Shown here one piece after another: positions 35,068-43,925 of a DNA stretch of 49,990 bases. The notes beneath the pieces are model-generated. The model saw only the letters and a list, made by a program, of their open reading frames with translations, was not told the origin of the DNA and did no database searches. How positions within the stretch are numbered: the stretch's first letter is position 1; each line of letters starts with the position of its first letter. The translations under genes were made by a program, and so were the position numbers. Origin of the DNA: Candidatus Omnitrophota bacterium (GTDB taxonomy: Bacteria; Omnitrophota; Gorgyraeia; JAHJTE01); the NCBI GenBank assembly GCA_020058285.1, contig JAGVEL010000003.1, forward strand, positions 1-49,990. Direction: 5' to 3'.

Positions 35068-36353
35068 CTGCCCACTCCAAAATACCTAAACCCGAGGCTC
35101 TCTAAGGCTTGCCTGTCATATATATTGCGGCCGTCAATAATTACCGACTGCTTCATAATATGCTTTAATTTTACAAAATCCAGTGATTTAAACTCTAACC
35201 AATCAGTAACAATAACCAAGCAATCAGCGCCTTTAGCCACCTCATTTGGATTACGGCAATAAGTTATATCCGGGACTAATAATTTAAATTTATCCATCGC
35301 TTTTGGATCAAAAGCCTTAATCTTAGCCCCTTCCTCCAAAAGACTCTTGATTATAGTCAAGGCCGGCGTAAAACGAATATCATCTGTCTCGGGTTTAAAA
35401 GAAAGCCCTAATATACCTATGGTTTTATCTTTAATATTCCATAGGGCTTGCTCAATTTTTTTAATAAAGAAGGTAACTTGGTCCTGATTAATATTCCTTA
35501 CCTCTTTAAGTAAACGAAAATCATAACCGCACTGATTAGCGATTGCAATAAACGCATCCAAGTCTTTGGGAAAACAAAAACCGCCATAACCAATACCAGC
35601 TTGTAAAAACTGTTTGCCGATTCTTTTATCCAAGCCTAAACCTTCAGCGACTTTTGATATATCAGCTCCAGTAAGCTCGCAAATCCTGGAGATTGCATTA
35701 ATAAATGAAATCTTCATCGCCAGATATGAATTAGACGCGTGTTTTATTAATTCTGCGCTCTTTATATCCGTAACCACAATCGGTGCGCGGATTGGCGCAT
35801 AGAGCCGTTTAAGCAAGTTTAAGGCGCGCTTAGACTCAACTCCAATAACAATTCTATCTGGATTTAAAAAATCAGATATGGCCTGGCCTTCTCTTAAAAA
35901 TTCCGGGTTAGACGCAACGTCGAATAAACAATTCTTTCGTTTATGTATCTTAATCGTATGCTCAACCCAGATCCCTGTTTTCACCGGCACAGTTGATTTT
36001 TCTATAATCAACCTGTAGGAATTCATTGATTTTGCAATTTGTATTGCTACATTTTCAATAGCAGTTAGGTCTGCCTCGCCATTCTCTTTTGGCGGAGTAC
36101 TTACAGCTATAAAAATACACTCGCTTTCTCTAACTGCCTCTGGAATACTTGCGCTAAATTTAAGCCGGCCTTCTTTCATGTTAAGCTTTACCATTTCCTC
36201 CAGGCCTGGCTCGTAAAATGGCATTGTGCCTTTCTTTAGCTTAGCAATCTTCTTTAAATCATTATCCACACAGATAACTTGATTGCCTAAGTGGCCAAAG
36301 CAAGCGCCTGTCACTAGCCCAACATAACCACTGCCAATAACCGTAATTTTCAT
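35064..36353 (-). CDS. ugd: UDP-glucose 6-dehydrogenase
   Basis: Ugd oxidises UDP-glucose to UDP-glucuronate, the substrate of the UDP-xylose synthase at 28844. The 429-residue protein has VIGSGYVGLVTGACFGHLG, STPPKENGEADL, EKSTVPVKTG, SNPEFLREGQAI, GIGYGGFCFPKDLDAF with the catalytic Cys, and the C-terminal LSFKPETDDIRFTPA. The ATG at 36353 has AAGGAG about 6-7 nt upstream. It is the first gene after element D and heads the sugar-nucleotide block, with an ATGA overlap into the rfbC-like gene. Confidence 0.96.
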   Translation of the reverse strand: MKITVIGSGYVGLVTGACFGHLGNQVICVDNDLKKIAKLKKGTMPFYEPGLEEMVKLNMKEGRLKFSASIPEAVRESECIFIAVSTPPKENGEADLTAIENVAIQIAKSMNSYRLIIEKSTVPVKTGIWVEHTIKIHKRKNCLFDVASNPEFLREGQAISDFLNPDRIVIGVESKRALNLLKRLYAPIRAPIVVTDIKSAELIKHASNSYLAMKISFINAISRICELTGADISKVAEGLGLDKRIGKQFLQAGIGYGGFCFPKDLDAFIAIANQCGYDFRLLKEVRNINQDQVTFFIKKIEQALWNIKDKTIGILGLSFKPETDDIRFTPALTIIKSLLEEGAKIKAFDPKAMDKFKLLVPDITYCRNPNEVAKGADCLVIVTDWLEFKSLDFVKLKHIMKQSVIIDGRNIYDRQALESLGFRYFGVGR

Positions 36354-36365
36354 GATGACTCCTTC

Positions 36366-36553
36366 AATGAGCGCATAACTTACGGAGCAATCTATATCCT
36401 GCAGCGACGTAAGTTATTTTGCGCGAATTGAATCCCTCACCTTTTATCTATTCAAGTATTTTGGTATATTCCTGAATACCTAAAAAGGTGAGGGGTAAAT
36501 TCGGCCAACAAACTTACGGGAAGCCAAAGCTTCCGTAAGTTTGGGCCTCATTT
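36366..36553. repeat. Structured palindromic element, copy D
   Basis: P1 pairs GCGCATAACTTACG (36371-36384) with 36408-36424, with the bulge on the 3' strand and the apical GGAGC...GCGA. P2 pairs CCCTCACCTTTT (36434-36445) with AAAAGGTGAGGG (36483-36494). P3 pairs 36503-36519 with 36533-36547, and its apex is fully paired (GGGAAGC/GCTTCC). The linkers GAATTGAA and GTAAATTC match the other copies. The element occupies the whole gap from the lptD stop codon to just before the ugd ribosome-binding site. Confidence 0.88.
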
Positions 36554-38666
36554 AATAACTCTGCGACCCAGCTTTAGGTTCATGATAACTAGTATCAAAT
36601 TCAAAGCCAAGCTCAGGAAATGCCTTAACTTTAAACGCAAGCCAAATTGTCTCACCCTGAGCCCGATCTACATGATAAGCTGCTTCCATTGTCCAACAAT
36701 GTAAATCTCGCGATATGATATACTGCTGTTCCTTATTTCCTCCGCCGGTAAAATCAAAGCGTTGATAAACCCTAAATTTCCATTTAGGATTAAGCCGATA
36801 ATTAATATCAAAAGTAAATTGATTATCAGCATCTACCTGGTAGCGATGCCCTACACCTAAAGAGAATTTATCTCCTTTATCAATATAAAAATCAGTGTTA
36901 TTGACTACAATCTGATTCCTTATTCTGTTGATATCTGTATCCACTTCTAAACGAAGACCTTCTTTTGGCCTGATCTCTAATTTCGATTTTAAGATATCTG
37001 AAAAACGGCCGTTTAAACCACCACCTTTAAAAATAAAATCAGAACTCAAAATATGGCTCAACAAATCTACGCTCTGGCCTTTGCGTTTTGTCTGTAACTT
37101 ATTCTCTATGCCTAGGCCTGCGGAATTGCTTTTGCCTATTGAATCAATGCTATCAAAATTATACAATTTAGAACTGACTATCGTTGGTTCGTGAACATAA
37201 CTATATTGTATAGTAGGATTAATCACATGGCGCAAGCCCTTAATTTCATCACCTAAAAATTTTCCATTTACTTGATACACACGAAAAAAACGAGTAGAGA
37301 TATCAATGCCGCTACTAAAGATTGAACGCAACAAATCCTTATTCTGGTTAAGATCATCAGAATAATAGGTTTGACGCGAACTGACAAAAGGAGAAATATT
37401 TAAAAATGCTATCTTTGCCGGATAAGTGAATTTATTGAATGTATCAAATCGGCTCACGTAATCATCTTGCGTGCTTTGATTTGCGGTTTGATTTATTAAA
37501 TTTGCGAATTCAGTACTGTCCTGAAAATAAAGCCGGCTTTCGCCTAAGCGGAAATTAACTGTTTCAAATTTTATCTGCGGCAGCTTCTCCACATCGCTAG
37601 CAAAGCGGTTAACGCGTTTTTCAGCTAATACATTTAATGAGTAGAAACTTTGAGCATGAGTAAACTGAGCATAAGTCTTAGGGTCCATATCTTTTTCATA
37701 CTCACGGCGGAAATAATCTTTTAAAAAATCAACATCCTTCATTTTATTGTAATCCCAAAGGAGATTGGTATTATCGTTTATCTGCCATTTATGCCTCCAT
37801 TGCACTCGGAAGCGCTCTCGCTCTTGGGTCATCCTATCCTTATCCCAAATGTGACGGCTCTGAATTGCCCGCTCATTCATATAATAAAAACGCAGTAAAC
37901 CTTCACCCATATCTTTTGGTTTATAGGCTAAATCTAACCCTTCTGCTAAATCCTTTCTTTCCCGATAATCAAGATGGAGCCTGCCCTTAAACCCTTCATT
38001 AAAATAATACCTCCAGGCTGTCAAAACATAATAACCCCAATTTTTGTCCGAACCTGGAATTACAGTTACTCTGGGCCGGCGGTCATTCAAAACTTGCACA
38101 TACTGCGGCAAGGTAATTAATGGCCAGTTGCCGATTAAGAATGAAGCGTCTTTAGCCACAACCCTGTCCTCAGGATACATCTCCACTTTTTTTGCAACAA
38201 TACGCCAGTGAGGTTTATATAAATCGCAGGTTGTTAGATAACCGCGGCGCATTGTCAGTTCGCGCTCGCCGAGTTTTTTCACAATCGGTGATTTAACAAA
38301 AAATGGCTCAATATCAATATTGGCTTCAATAATCGAACCGGTTTTTTCTTCAAAATTATAAAGAATTTTCTCTCCTTCAAGCTGGCCTTTTTCATAAACT
38401 AATTTTACATTTCCTTCAGCAATGATATTTTTAGTCTGCGAATAAACCACAACTTTATCTGCAGTCAACTTTGTATCTTTATAATTAATCTTTACGTGGC
38501 CCTTTGCAATAATCTTATTTTCCTCGTTAAAATACTCAACATGGTCGCCGTCTACAACTATTGGCAGCTTGCTTTCTGCGGCAAAGATATTATCGCTAAA
38601 GATAAGAAAATTAAATAAAATTATCGGGAGGGTTATGCCAAAAAATAAGAAGTATTTTTTTCTCAT
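36552..38666 (-). CDS. lptD: LPS-assembly protein LptD
   Basis: LptD is the outer-membrane barrel that inserts lipopolysaccharide. The 704-residue protein has a signal peptide (about 1-30, ending FAAES) and an N-terminal OstA/LptA-like jellyroll (about 32-110: VVDGDHVEYFNEENKIIAKGHV, KLTADKVVVY, AEGNVKL). A central region, TTCDLYKPHWRIVAKKVEMYPEDRVVAKD, is typical of LptD, and a long beta-barrel of aromatic-rich alternating strands follows. It indicates a diderm cell. It shares one base with the ROK kinase stop, and its stop touches element D. Confidence 0.9.
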   Translation of the reverse strand: MRKKYFLFFGITLPIILFNFLIFSDNIFAAESKLPIVVDGDHVEYFNEENKIIAKGHVKINYKDTKLTADKVVVYSQTKNIIAEGNVKLVYEKGQLEGEKILYNFEEKTGSIIEANIDIEPFFVKSPIVKKLGERELTMRRGYLTTCDLYKPHWRIVAKKVEMYPEDRVVAKDASFLIGNWPLITLPQYVQVLNDRRPRVTVIPGSDKNWGYYVLTAWRYYFNEGFKGRLHLDYRERKDLAEGLDLAYKPKDMGEGLLRFYYMNERAIQSRHIWDKDRMTQERERFRVQWRHKWQINDNTNLLWDYNKMKDVDFLKDYFRREYEKDMDPKTYAQFTHAQSFYSLNVLAEKRVNRFASDVEKLPQIKFETVNFRLGESRLYFQDSTEFANLINQTANQSTQDDYVSRFDTFNKFTYPAKIAFLNISPFVSSRQTYYSDDLNQNKDLLRSIFSSGIDISTRFFRVYQVNGKFLGDEIKGLRHVINPTIQYSYVHEPTIVSSKLYNFDSIDSIGKSNSAGLGIENKLQTKRKGQSVDLLSHILSSDFIFKGGGLNGRFSDILKSKLEIRPKEGLRLEVDTDINRIRNQIVVNNTDFYIDKGDKFSLGVGHRYQVDADNQFTFDINYRLNPKWKFRVYQRFDFTGGGNKEQQYIISRDLHCWTMEAAYHVDRAQGETIWLAFKVKAFPELGFEFDTSYHEPKAGSQSY

Positions 38667-39607
38667 TAATTTAAATCTTTAAACAAACTTACCGCCACAA
38701 GAACGCTCGCTCCGACTAAAGGCGCGTTATAACCCAGGGAAGATTTTGTTATACTTACTACCTTGGAATGCGGGCGCATAGCTCTTTGCTTAACAGTTGA
38801 ACGCACTGATTTAAAAAGTATACTGCCGGCATTAGCTAGCCCGCCTCCGATAACAATTTTCTCCGGGTTAAACACATTGACTAGCCCGCTTAAGGCTATA
38901 CCTAATTTAAAACCCATATCCTGCCATATTTTACCAGCTTTTTTATTACCCTGTTTTGCTAGCCGAGAAATTTCCTCCAGGCTAATATCTCTACCAAATA
39001 ATTTTCTAGCATTTCTTAGGATTTGCTTATTACCAATAAACGCCTCTAGGCAGCCACGGCTACCGCAATTGCAATTCGGCCCATTCCAGTCTATCGACAA
39101 ATGGCCTATTTCACCAGCAACAAAACTGCTGCCTCGAAAAAGCGAACCATTCAGGATTAAAGCACCGCCAACACCTGTACCCAGGGTAAGGCACACGCAG
39201 TTTTTAACGCCTCGGGCTTGCCCGAATTTTAGTTCAGCCAAAGCCATGAGTTTAACATCATTTTCAACAAAAACCTTGAGCCCTAATTTTTGCTCAAGCT
39301 TTTCTTTTAAGGGAAAATTCTTCCAACCAGGAATGTTCGGAAAATAATAAACCAATCCTCTTTGGCTATTAACCGGGCCAGGCACTCCAATACCCACACC
39401 TAAAATATCAGATTTTTTTATTAAACAGCTACTAATCAAGCGGTTAATTGAATTAACTAATTTGTCAAACAATAGTTCCTGGCTAGGGTACCCTTTAGTA
39501 AAAAAAGTCTCCTTAAGAATAAGCCGTTTAAGACCCCTTTTAAACAGGGCTATTTTTACAACCGTAGCGCCTAAGTCTATTCCGATGATATAGGAAGGCT
39601 TGTGCAT
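38666..39607 (-). CDS. ROK-family sugar kinase (glucokinase-like)
   Basis: A 313-residue ROK protein without an N-terminal HTH, hence a kinase rather than a repressor. Motifs: IGIDLGATVVKIALF (phosphate 1), GVGIGVPGPVN, VENDVKLMALAE with the catalytic Asp, LGTGVGGALI, and the ROK zinc motif CNCGSRGCLEAF preceded by EIGHLSID. Glucose or N-acetylated hexoses are likely substrates; specificity is not readable. It lies between the GGDEF pair and lptD. Confidence 0.92.
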   Translation of the reverse strand: MHKPSYIIGIDLGATVVKIALFKRGLKRLILKETFFTKGYPSQELLFDKLVNSINRLISSCLIKKSDILGVGIGVPGPVNSQRGLVYYFPNIPGWKNFPLKEKLEQKLGLKVFVENDVKLMALAELKFGQARGVKNCVCLTLGTGVGGALILNGSLFRGSSFVAGEIGHLSIDWNGPNCNCGSRGCLEAFIGNKQILRNARKLFGRDISLEEISRLAKQGNKKAGKIWQDMGFKLGIALSGLVNVFNPEKIVIGGGLANAGSILFKSVRSTVKQRAMRPHSKVVSITKSSLGYNAPLVGASVLVAVSLFKDLN

Positions 39608-39656
39608 ATAAGGATTAATTGTAGCCTAAAATAACTGTATTTGCAACAGGTTACCC

Positions 39657-40679
39657 TTACTTATATACCCCATAAGTGCAAACACGGTCTCTGCCTGTCT
39701 GCTTTGCCCTGTACAGAGACCAATCAGCCCGATCAATAATTTTATCAGGCTTATCTGTATCATCAGGATATGTAGCTATCCCGATACTCATTGTAACGCT
39801 GATTTCTTCATCATAAGCCTTAATCATTCTGTTTTTAATTGCCACGCGGATTCTTTCAGCAGAAAGCTCTGCTCCAGGCTTATCGGTTTCAGGTAAGACT
39901 ACTGCAAACTCTTCTCCTCCGAATCTACCGACAAAATCCACCTGGCGTATGTTTTTCTTAATCTCATCAGCAACATTGGCTAAAACTATATCTCCAACCA
40001 AATGGCCGAATTTATCATTACAGTCCTTAAAATGATCAATGTCTAGCATTAAAAATGAAAGCTTATGATCAAATTTTAGAGAGCGGTTATATTCCTCCGT
40101 AAATCTTTCCATTAAGTATCTGCGGCTAAAAACATGCGTCAAGCCGTCTGTAATCGCCAGCTCCTGCAATTGATTATATAGCCTTATCTTTTTCAAAATC
40201 AGAGCAAATTGATTAACAATAATATATAGATGATCAAGGGTCAAACCCTTGATATTCAAATTTTTTATCGCCAGATATGCAAAAACCTTTCCTTCAATAA
40301 CTAGCGGCAAGTGATAGAAAATAACCTCTTCAAACTTATCCCTCTCTTCGCTATTCAATAGGAAGCAATCGTCAAATTCTACAAATTGTTTAAGTTTAAT
40401 TTTTAAAAGCGTTAAGGCTTCAGCTTCATCTAAGGTTTTAGATATGTCGCGCGTCGTTTCATAAAGCAAACTTATACCCGTAACCTGGATATTTAATTTT
40501 TCCTGCTCTAAAGTTAACGATTTTTTTTGTTGTTTGTACTCAGCGATTTTTTCATTGTAGAATTTATCCTTAAGTTCAATCTTAGCGCTTTTTACTAAAA
40601 TTGACAAAAGCCCGATATATATTAAAATAGCGGTTATAGAGTAACTTAGGCTTAGATATATTATTTCTCTAGGAAGCAT
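39657..40679 (-). CDS. Diguanylate cyclase with one membrane helix and GAF-like region
   Basis: A 340-residue GGDEF protein. A single transmembrane segment (8-29) precedes a coiled-coil (about 35-65), then a GAF-like stretch (about 70-165), then the GGDEF domain with the active site GGEEF at 254-258. The allosteric I-site RQVD (245-248) lies the canonical five residues upstream, so product inhibition is expected. It should synthesise cyclic di-GMP. The start lies inside the preceding GGDEF gene (19-nt overlap). Both proteins look like tandem duplicates with diverged sensors. Confidence 0.92.
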   Translation of the reverse strand: MLPREIIYLSLSYSITAILIYIGLLSILVKSAKIELKDKFYNEKIAEYKQQKKSLTLEQEKLNIQVTGISLLYETTRDISKTLDEAEALTLLKIKLKQFVEFDDCFLLNSEERDKFEEVIFYHLPLVIEGKVFAYLAIKNLNIKGLTLDHLYIIVNQFALILKKIRLYNQLQELAITDGLTHVFSRRYLMERFTEEYNRSLKFDHKLSFLMLDIDHFKDCNDKFGHLVGDIVLANVADEIKKNIRQVDFVGRFGGEEFAVVLPETDKPGAELSAERIRVAIKNRMIKAYDEEISVTMSIGIATYPDDTDKPDKIIDRADWSLYRAKQTGRDRVCTYGVYK

Positions 40680-41959
40680 ACCTTATCCCGGCCGGTTCTC
40701 TTTGCCTGATAAAGCAAAGAATCAACCTTTCTCATCAGATCCTCTAGTTCAAATCCATCCTCAGGGCAACCAACCACACCTAAGGATATAGTGATCCTGC
40801 TTGATTTGCGTCTTAGCACTATTTCTTTAGATTTAATACTTTTACGCAAATCTTCAGCTATACGTATAGCCTTATCTTTATCAGTATCAACAAAGAATAT
40901 TATAAATTCTTCTCCGCCAAAACGGCAGACAATATTGCCTTCTCTACCGCCGACTGCGACTAATTCCTTGCTTACGGTTTGTAAAACAAGATCACCGGCA
41001 ATATGGCCAAATTTATCATTAAAATCTTTGAACTTATCAATGTCAACCATCACTAGGGAAAGATGACCTTTTTTAATACTTGTTCGCTGTAATTCCTCTT
41101 CAAGGCGCTCTAAGAAATATTTTTTTAGATACAGGCCGGTAAGGCCATCGCGAATAGCTAAATCCAGAGAATGCTTGTAGAGTATCGCATTTTCAATTGC
41201 GGCTGCGGATAAATCAGAAAGGGTCACTAATAATCTCAAATCCTCTTGGCTAAAATTACAAACCCGAGAAGAATCAATGCGTAAAATTCCAATGATCTTA
41301 TTATAAGTTAACAGTGGGGCAATAATTAAAGAATTGATTCCCCGTAGTTCTTCTTCGCCAATCCTTGTTACATCAAAACGAAAATCTTTATTAACATCTT
41401 CAACTAACAAAGGCTGCATTTTTTTTAACACCCAATAATCAAAAATGTCACCTTTTTTAGACTTTACTATTGCACCTACTTTGCTTTTACTTAAGAAACA
41501 ATTTAGTTCGTAAGTCTTAGGGTCGATTAGATAAAGAATGCAGGAGTCGAAATCGCTCATCAGCGCAATGCTGTGAGCCAATACAATATTAGCCGTATCC
41601 TCTAAAAACACTACAGAGGTCAATTTGTCCGTGAAATCTTTTAATTGCGCATAACGCTTTAATTTTGCGCTCAAGGCATCCGCAAGTGCTTTTTTATTGC
41701 GGATATCCTCCTGGATACTATTGATCTCAGTCTCAATTGCCTCGCAATTTAAATTTAGCTTCTTGTCTTTCTTATTAAATTTGATTTTGAAGAATATTAG
41801 GATTGAAATTAAAATTAGGTAGGGATAGACAAAAATAAATCTTAAGCGCCAACCACCTGTCTCCAGGGAGTAAACAAAAGGTAGGAGGAGAAAGATGATC
41901 AGGAAAAATGCTGCAAAAATTGGGTTTCTAAATAATGGTCTCTTCGGTATCTTTATCAA
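40661..41959 (-). CDS. Diguanylate cyclase with two membrane helices and GAF domain
   Basis: A 432-residue protein: two hydrophobic segments (about 13-31 and 41-58), a coiled-coil (about 70-105), a GAF domain (about 110-260) and a GGDEF domain with GGEEF at 348-352. The I-site position reads REGN (339-342) instead of RxxD, so feedback inhibition by cyclic di-GMP is probably lost, unlike in its neighbour. Its start overlaps the ABC ATPase gene by 32 nt. The sensed signal is unknown. Confidence 0.92.
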   Translation of the reverse strand: MIKIPKRPLFRNPIFAAFFLIIFLLLPFVYSLETGGWRLRFIFVYPYLILISILIFFKIKFNKKDKKLNLNCEAIETEINSIQEDIRNKKALADALSAKLKRYAQLKDFTDKLTSVVFLEDTANIVLAHSIALMSDFDSCILYLIDPKTYELNCFLSKSKVGAIVKSKKGDIFDYWVLKKMQPLLVEDVNKDFRFDVTRIGEEELRGINSLIIAPLLTYNKIIGILRIDSSRVCNFSQEDLRLLVTLSDLSAAAIENAILYKHSLDLAIRDGLTGLYLKKYFLERLEEELQRTSIKKGHLSLVMVDIDKFKDFNDKFGHIAGDLVLQTVSKELVAVGGREGNIVCRFGGEEFIIFFVDTDKDKAIRIAEDLRKSIKSKEIVLRRKSSRITISLGVVGCPEDGFELEDLMRKVDSLLYQAKRTGRDKVCFLEK

Positions 41960-43031
41960 AGAAATGCACCTTACTCATATCAAAAACTAAATCCATATCC
42001 TCGTTTATCGGAGGACGGTCATGCGCCCCAACTTTAGCAATAAATGAATTGTGCGCAGTCTTTAGATAAAGATAGACCTCAGAACCCATTGGCTCGACAA
42101 CCTCGCACGTCGCTCTCACGATATTTTCCGGAGGAGCTTCAGAAACAAAAAGTTTATCATATATATCTTCGCTGCGAATGCCGAATATTACCTGCTTGTC
42201 AATGTAATCCAGGAGATTTCCATTCATTGCCTCTACAAGCTTGACCTGTACATCAGAATCGTCAAAATATAATTTGCCGCTTTTCTTCAAAATCCGGCCA
42301 CTTAAGAAATTCATTGGCGGAGTACCCATAAACCCGGCGACAAATTTATTTACCGGTTTATCGTAGATTGTAATCGGATCGCCAAACTGTTGAATTATTC
42401 CGTCACGCAGCACAGCGATTTTATCGCCAAGGGTCATTGCCTCAACCTGATCATGGGTAACATAGATCATCGTTGTTTGCAGTTTTAAATGTAACTTATG
42501 AATCTCAGTGCGCATCTGGACGCGCAATTTCGCATCCAGGTTACTTAATGGTTCGTCAAATAAAAATACCTTTGGTTTGCGCACAATCGCCCGGCCCAAA
42601 GCCACCCTTTGCCTTTCACCGCCGGAAAGCTCTCTGGGAAATCTATCCAAAAGAGCGCCTATACCCAAGATCTGCGCTGCCTCATCCACCCTGGCCTTGA
42701 CTTCAGCGCGCGGGTAACGCCTTAAGCGTAAACCAAAAGACATATTCTCAAAAACCGTCATATGCGGATAAAGTGCGTAATTTTGAAATACCATGGCAAT
42801 ATCCCTGTCTTTTGCTGGCATATTGTTAACATGCTTATCGGCAATATAGATATCTCCGCTGGTAACATCTTCTAGACCGGCAATCATCCGCAATGTCGTA
42901 GACTTACCGCATCCAGAAGGGCCGACTAAAACAATAAAATCCTTATTTTCAATATTCAGATTAACGTTATCCACAGCCTTAACATTGCCTGGATAAACTT
43001 TTGAAACATTTCTCAAGCTTACCTGCGCCAT
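41928..43031 (-). CDS. Carbohydrate ABC transporter ATPase (MalK/UgpC/MsmK type)
   Basis: A 367-residue ABC ATPase with Walker A GPSGCGKST (37-45), Q-loop VFQNYALYPHMTV, signature ELSGGERQRVALGRA, Walker B VFLFDEPLSNLDAKLR and the H-loop THDQVEAM. The C-terminal regulatory TOBE/OB region (FMGTPPMNFLSG, FGIRSEDIYD) is typical of MalK-type subunits that serve sugar or glycerol-phosphate importers. No permease or binding protein is encoded nearby, so it may be a shared ATPase for several importers. Confidence 0.94.
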   Translation of the reverse strand: MAQVSLRNVSKVYPGNVKAVDNVNLNIENKDFIVLVGPSGCGKSTTLRMIAGLEDVTSGDIYIADKHVNNMPAKDRDIAMVFQNYALYPHMTVFENMSFGLRLRRYPRAEVKARVDEAAQILGIGALLDRFPRELSGGERQRVALGRAIVRKPKVFLFDEPLSNLDAKLRVQMRTEIHKLHLKLQTTMIYVTHDQVEAMTLGDKIAVLRDGIIQQFGDPITIYDKPVNKFVAGFMGTPPMNFLSGRILKKSGKLYFDDSDVQVKLVEAMNGNLLDYIDKQVIFGIRSEDIYDKLFVSEAPPENIVRATCEVVEPMGSEVYLYLKTAHNSFIAKVGAHDRPPINEDMDLVFDMSKVHFFDKDTEETII

Positions 43032-43075
43032 TTTATATTAATTCTCCCTTGCTTTAATTATTTATGATACAACGT

Positions 43076-43915
43076 TTAAGCTAAATAATCAATGAGATTA
43101 AAAATTACTGTCTTTAAGTTTTTTCTCTCTGAAATCATATCAATAAGGCCGTGTTTTAGCAGAAATTCGCTACGCTGAAAATCAGGGGGTAATTTCTGGC
43201 GAATAGTCTGTTCAATTACCCTCGGGCCAGTAAAGCCGATCAATGCCTTGGGTTCAGCAATAATCACATCACCTATACCGGCAAAAGAAGCCATTACTCC
43301 AGCCATGGTCGGGTTTGTCAGGACAGATATATAAAACAGGTGATTTTCATGATGTCGACTCAAGGCTGCGCAAGTCTTGGCCATCTGCATTAGGCTAAAC
43401 ATACCTTCGTACATTCTCGCTCCGCCTCCAGAACCGGAAACGATTATCACTGGCAGCTTTTCCTTGGTTCCCTTTTCAATAATCCGGGTAATTTTTTCCC
43501 CGACTACTGAACCCATTGAACCCATAATAAAACGCGAATCAGTTACAGCCAAGACGCATTTCTTATCATTTATTCTGCCTGTGCCGGTAATCACTGCCTC
43601 TTTTAAGCCAGTGGCTTCCTGGTCTTGTTTAATTTTATCCAAATAAGTCTTAGGGCCTTTAAATTGCAAAGGATCAACTGCGGTTAGGTCCCCATCTATC
43701 TCTTTAAACGTTTCTTTATCAATTAAACTCTCTATCCGTTCATAGCTAGTTAAAGTGAAATGGTAATTACATTTAGGGCAAACCTTGAGATTTTCCTGAA
43801 GTTGTTTATTATAAAGGGTCGCCGCACATTCCGGGCATTTGGTCCACAGGCCGCCGGGAATGTCTTTCTTCTTGACATGAACAACAGTATATTTTGGTTT
43901 GCCGAATAACGCCAT
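43076..43915 (-). CDS. accD: Acetyl-CoA carboxylase carboxyltransferase subunit beta
   Basis: AccD forms half of the carboxyltransferase that makes malonyl-CoA for fatty acids. The 279-residue protein has the N-terminal zinc ribbon with Cys27, Cys30, Cys46 and Cys49, then the crotonase-fold core with FIMGSMGSVVGEKI, SGSGGGARMYEGMFSLMQMAKT, NPTMAGVMASFAGIGD and GFTGPRVIEQTI. The start at ATG 43915 has GAGGAAG just upstream. accA is not in this window. Confidence 0.97.
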   Translation of the reverse strand: MALFGKPKYTVVHVKKKDIPGGLWTKCPECAATLYNKQLQENLKVCPKCNYHFTLTSYERIESLIDKETFKEIDGDLTAVDPLQFKGPKTYLDKIKQDQEATGLKEAVITGTGRINDKKCVLAVTDSRFIMGSMGSVVGEKITRIIEKGTKEKLPVIIVSGSGGGARMYEGMFSLMQMAKTCAALSRHHENHLFYISVLTNPTMAGVMASFAGIGDVIIAEPKALIGFTGPRVIEQTIRQKLPPDFQRSEFLLKHGLIDMISERKNLKTVIFNLIDYLA

Positions 43916-43925
43916 TGCTTCCTCG

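Noticed and set aside
7203-36553. Integron attC sites as an explanation for the structured elements
   Set aside because: The bulged hairpins suggested attC, but the RYYYAAC/GTTRRRY core pair is absent, no cassette array or integrase is present, and each element has three stems.
38763-39347. Plus-strand open frame of 194 codons
   Set aside because: Lies entirely inside the ROK kinase gene on the other strand; proline/serine-rich translation without motifs.
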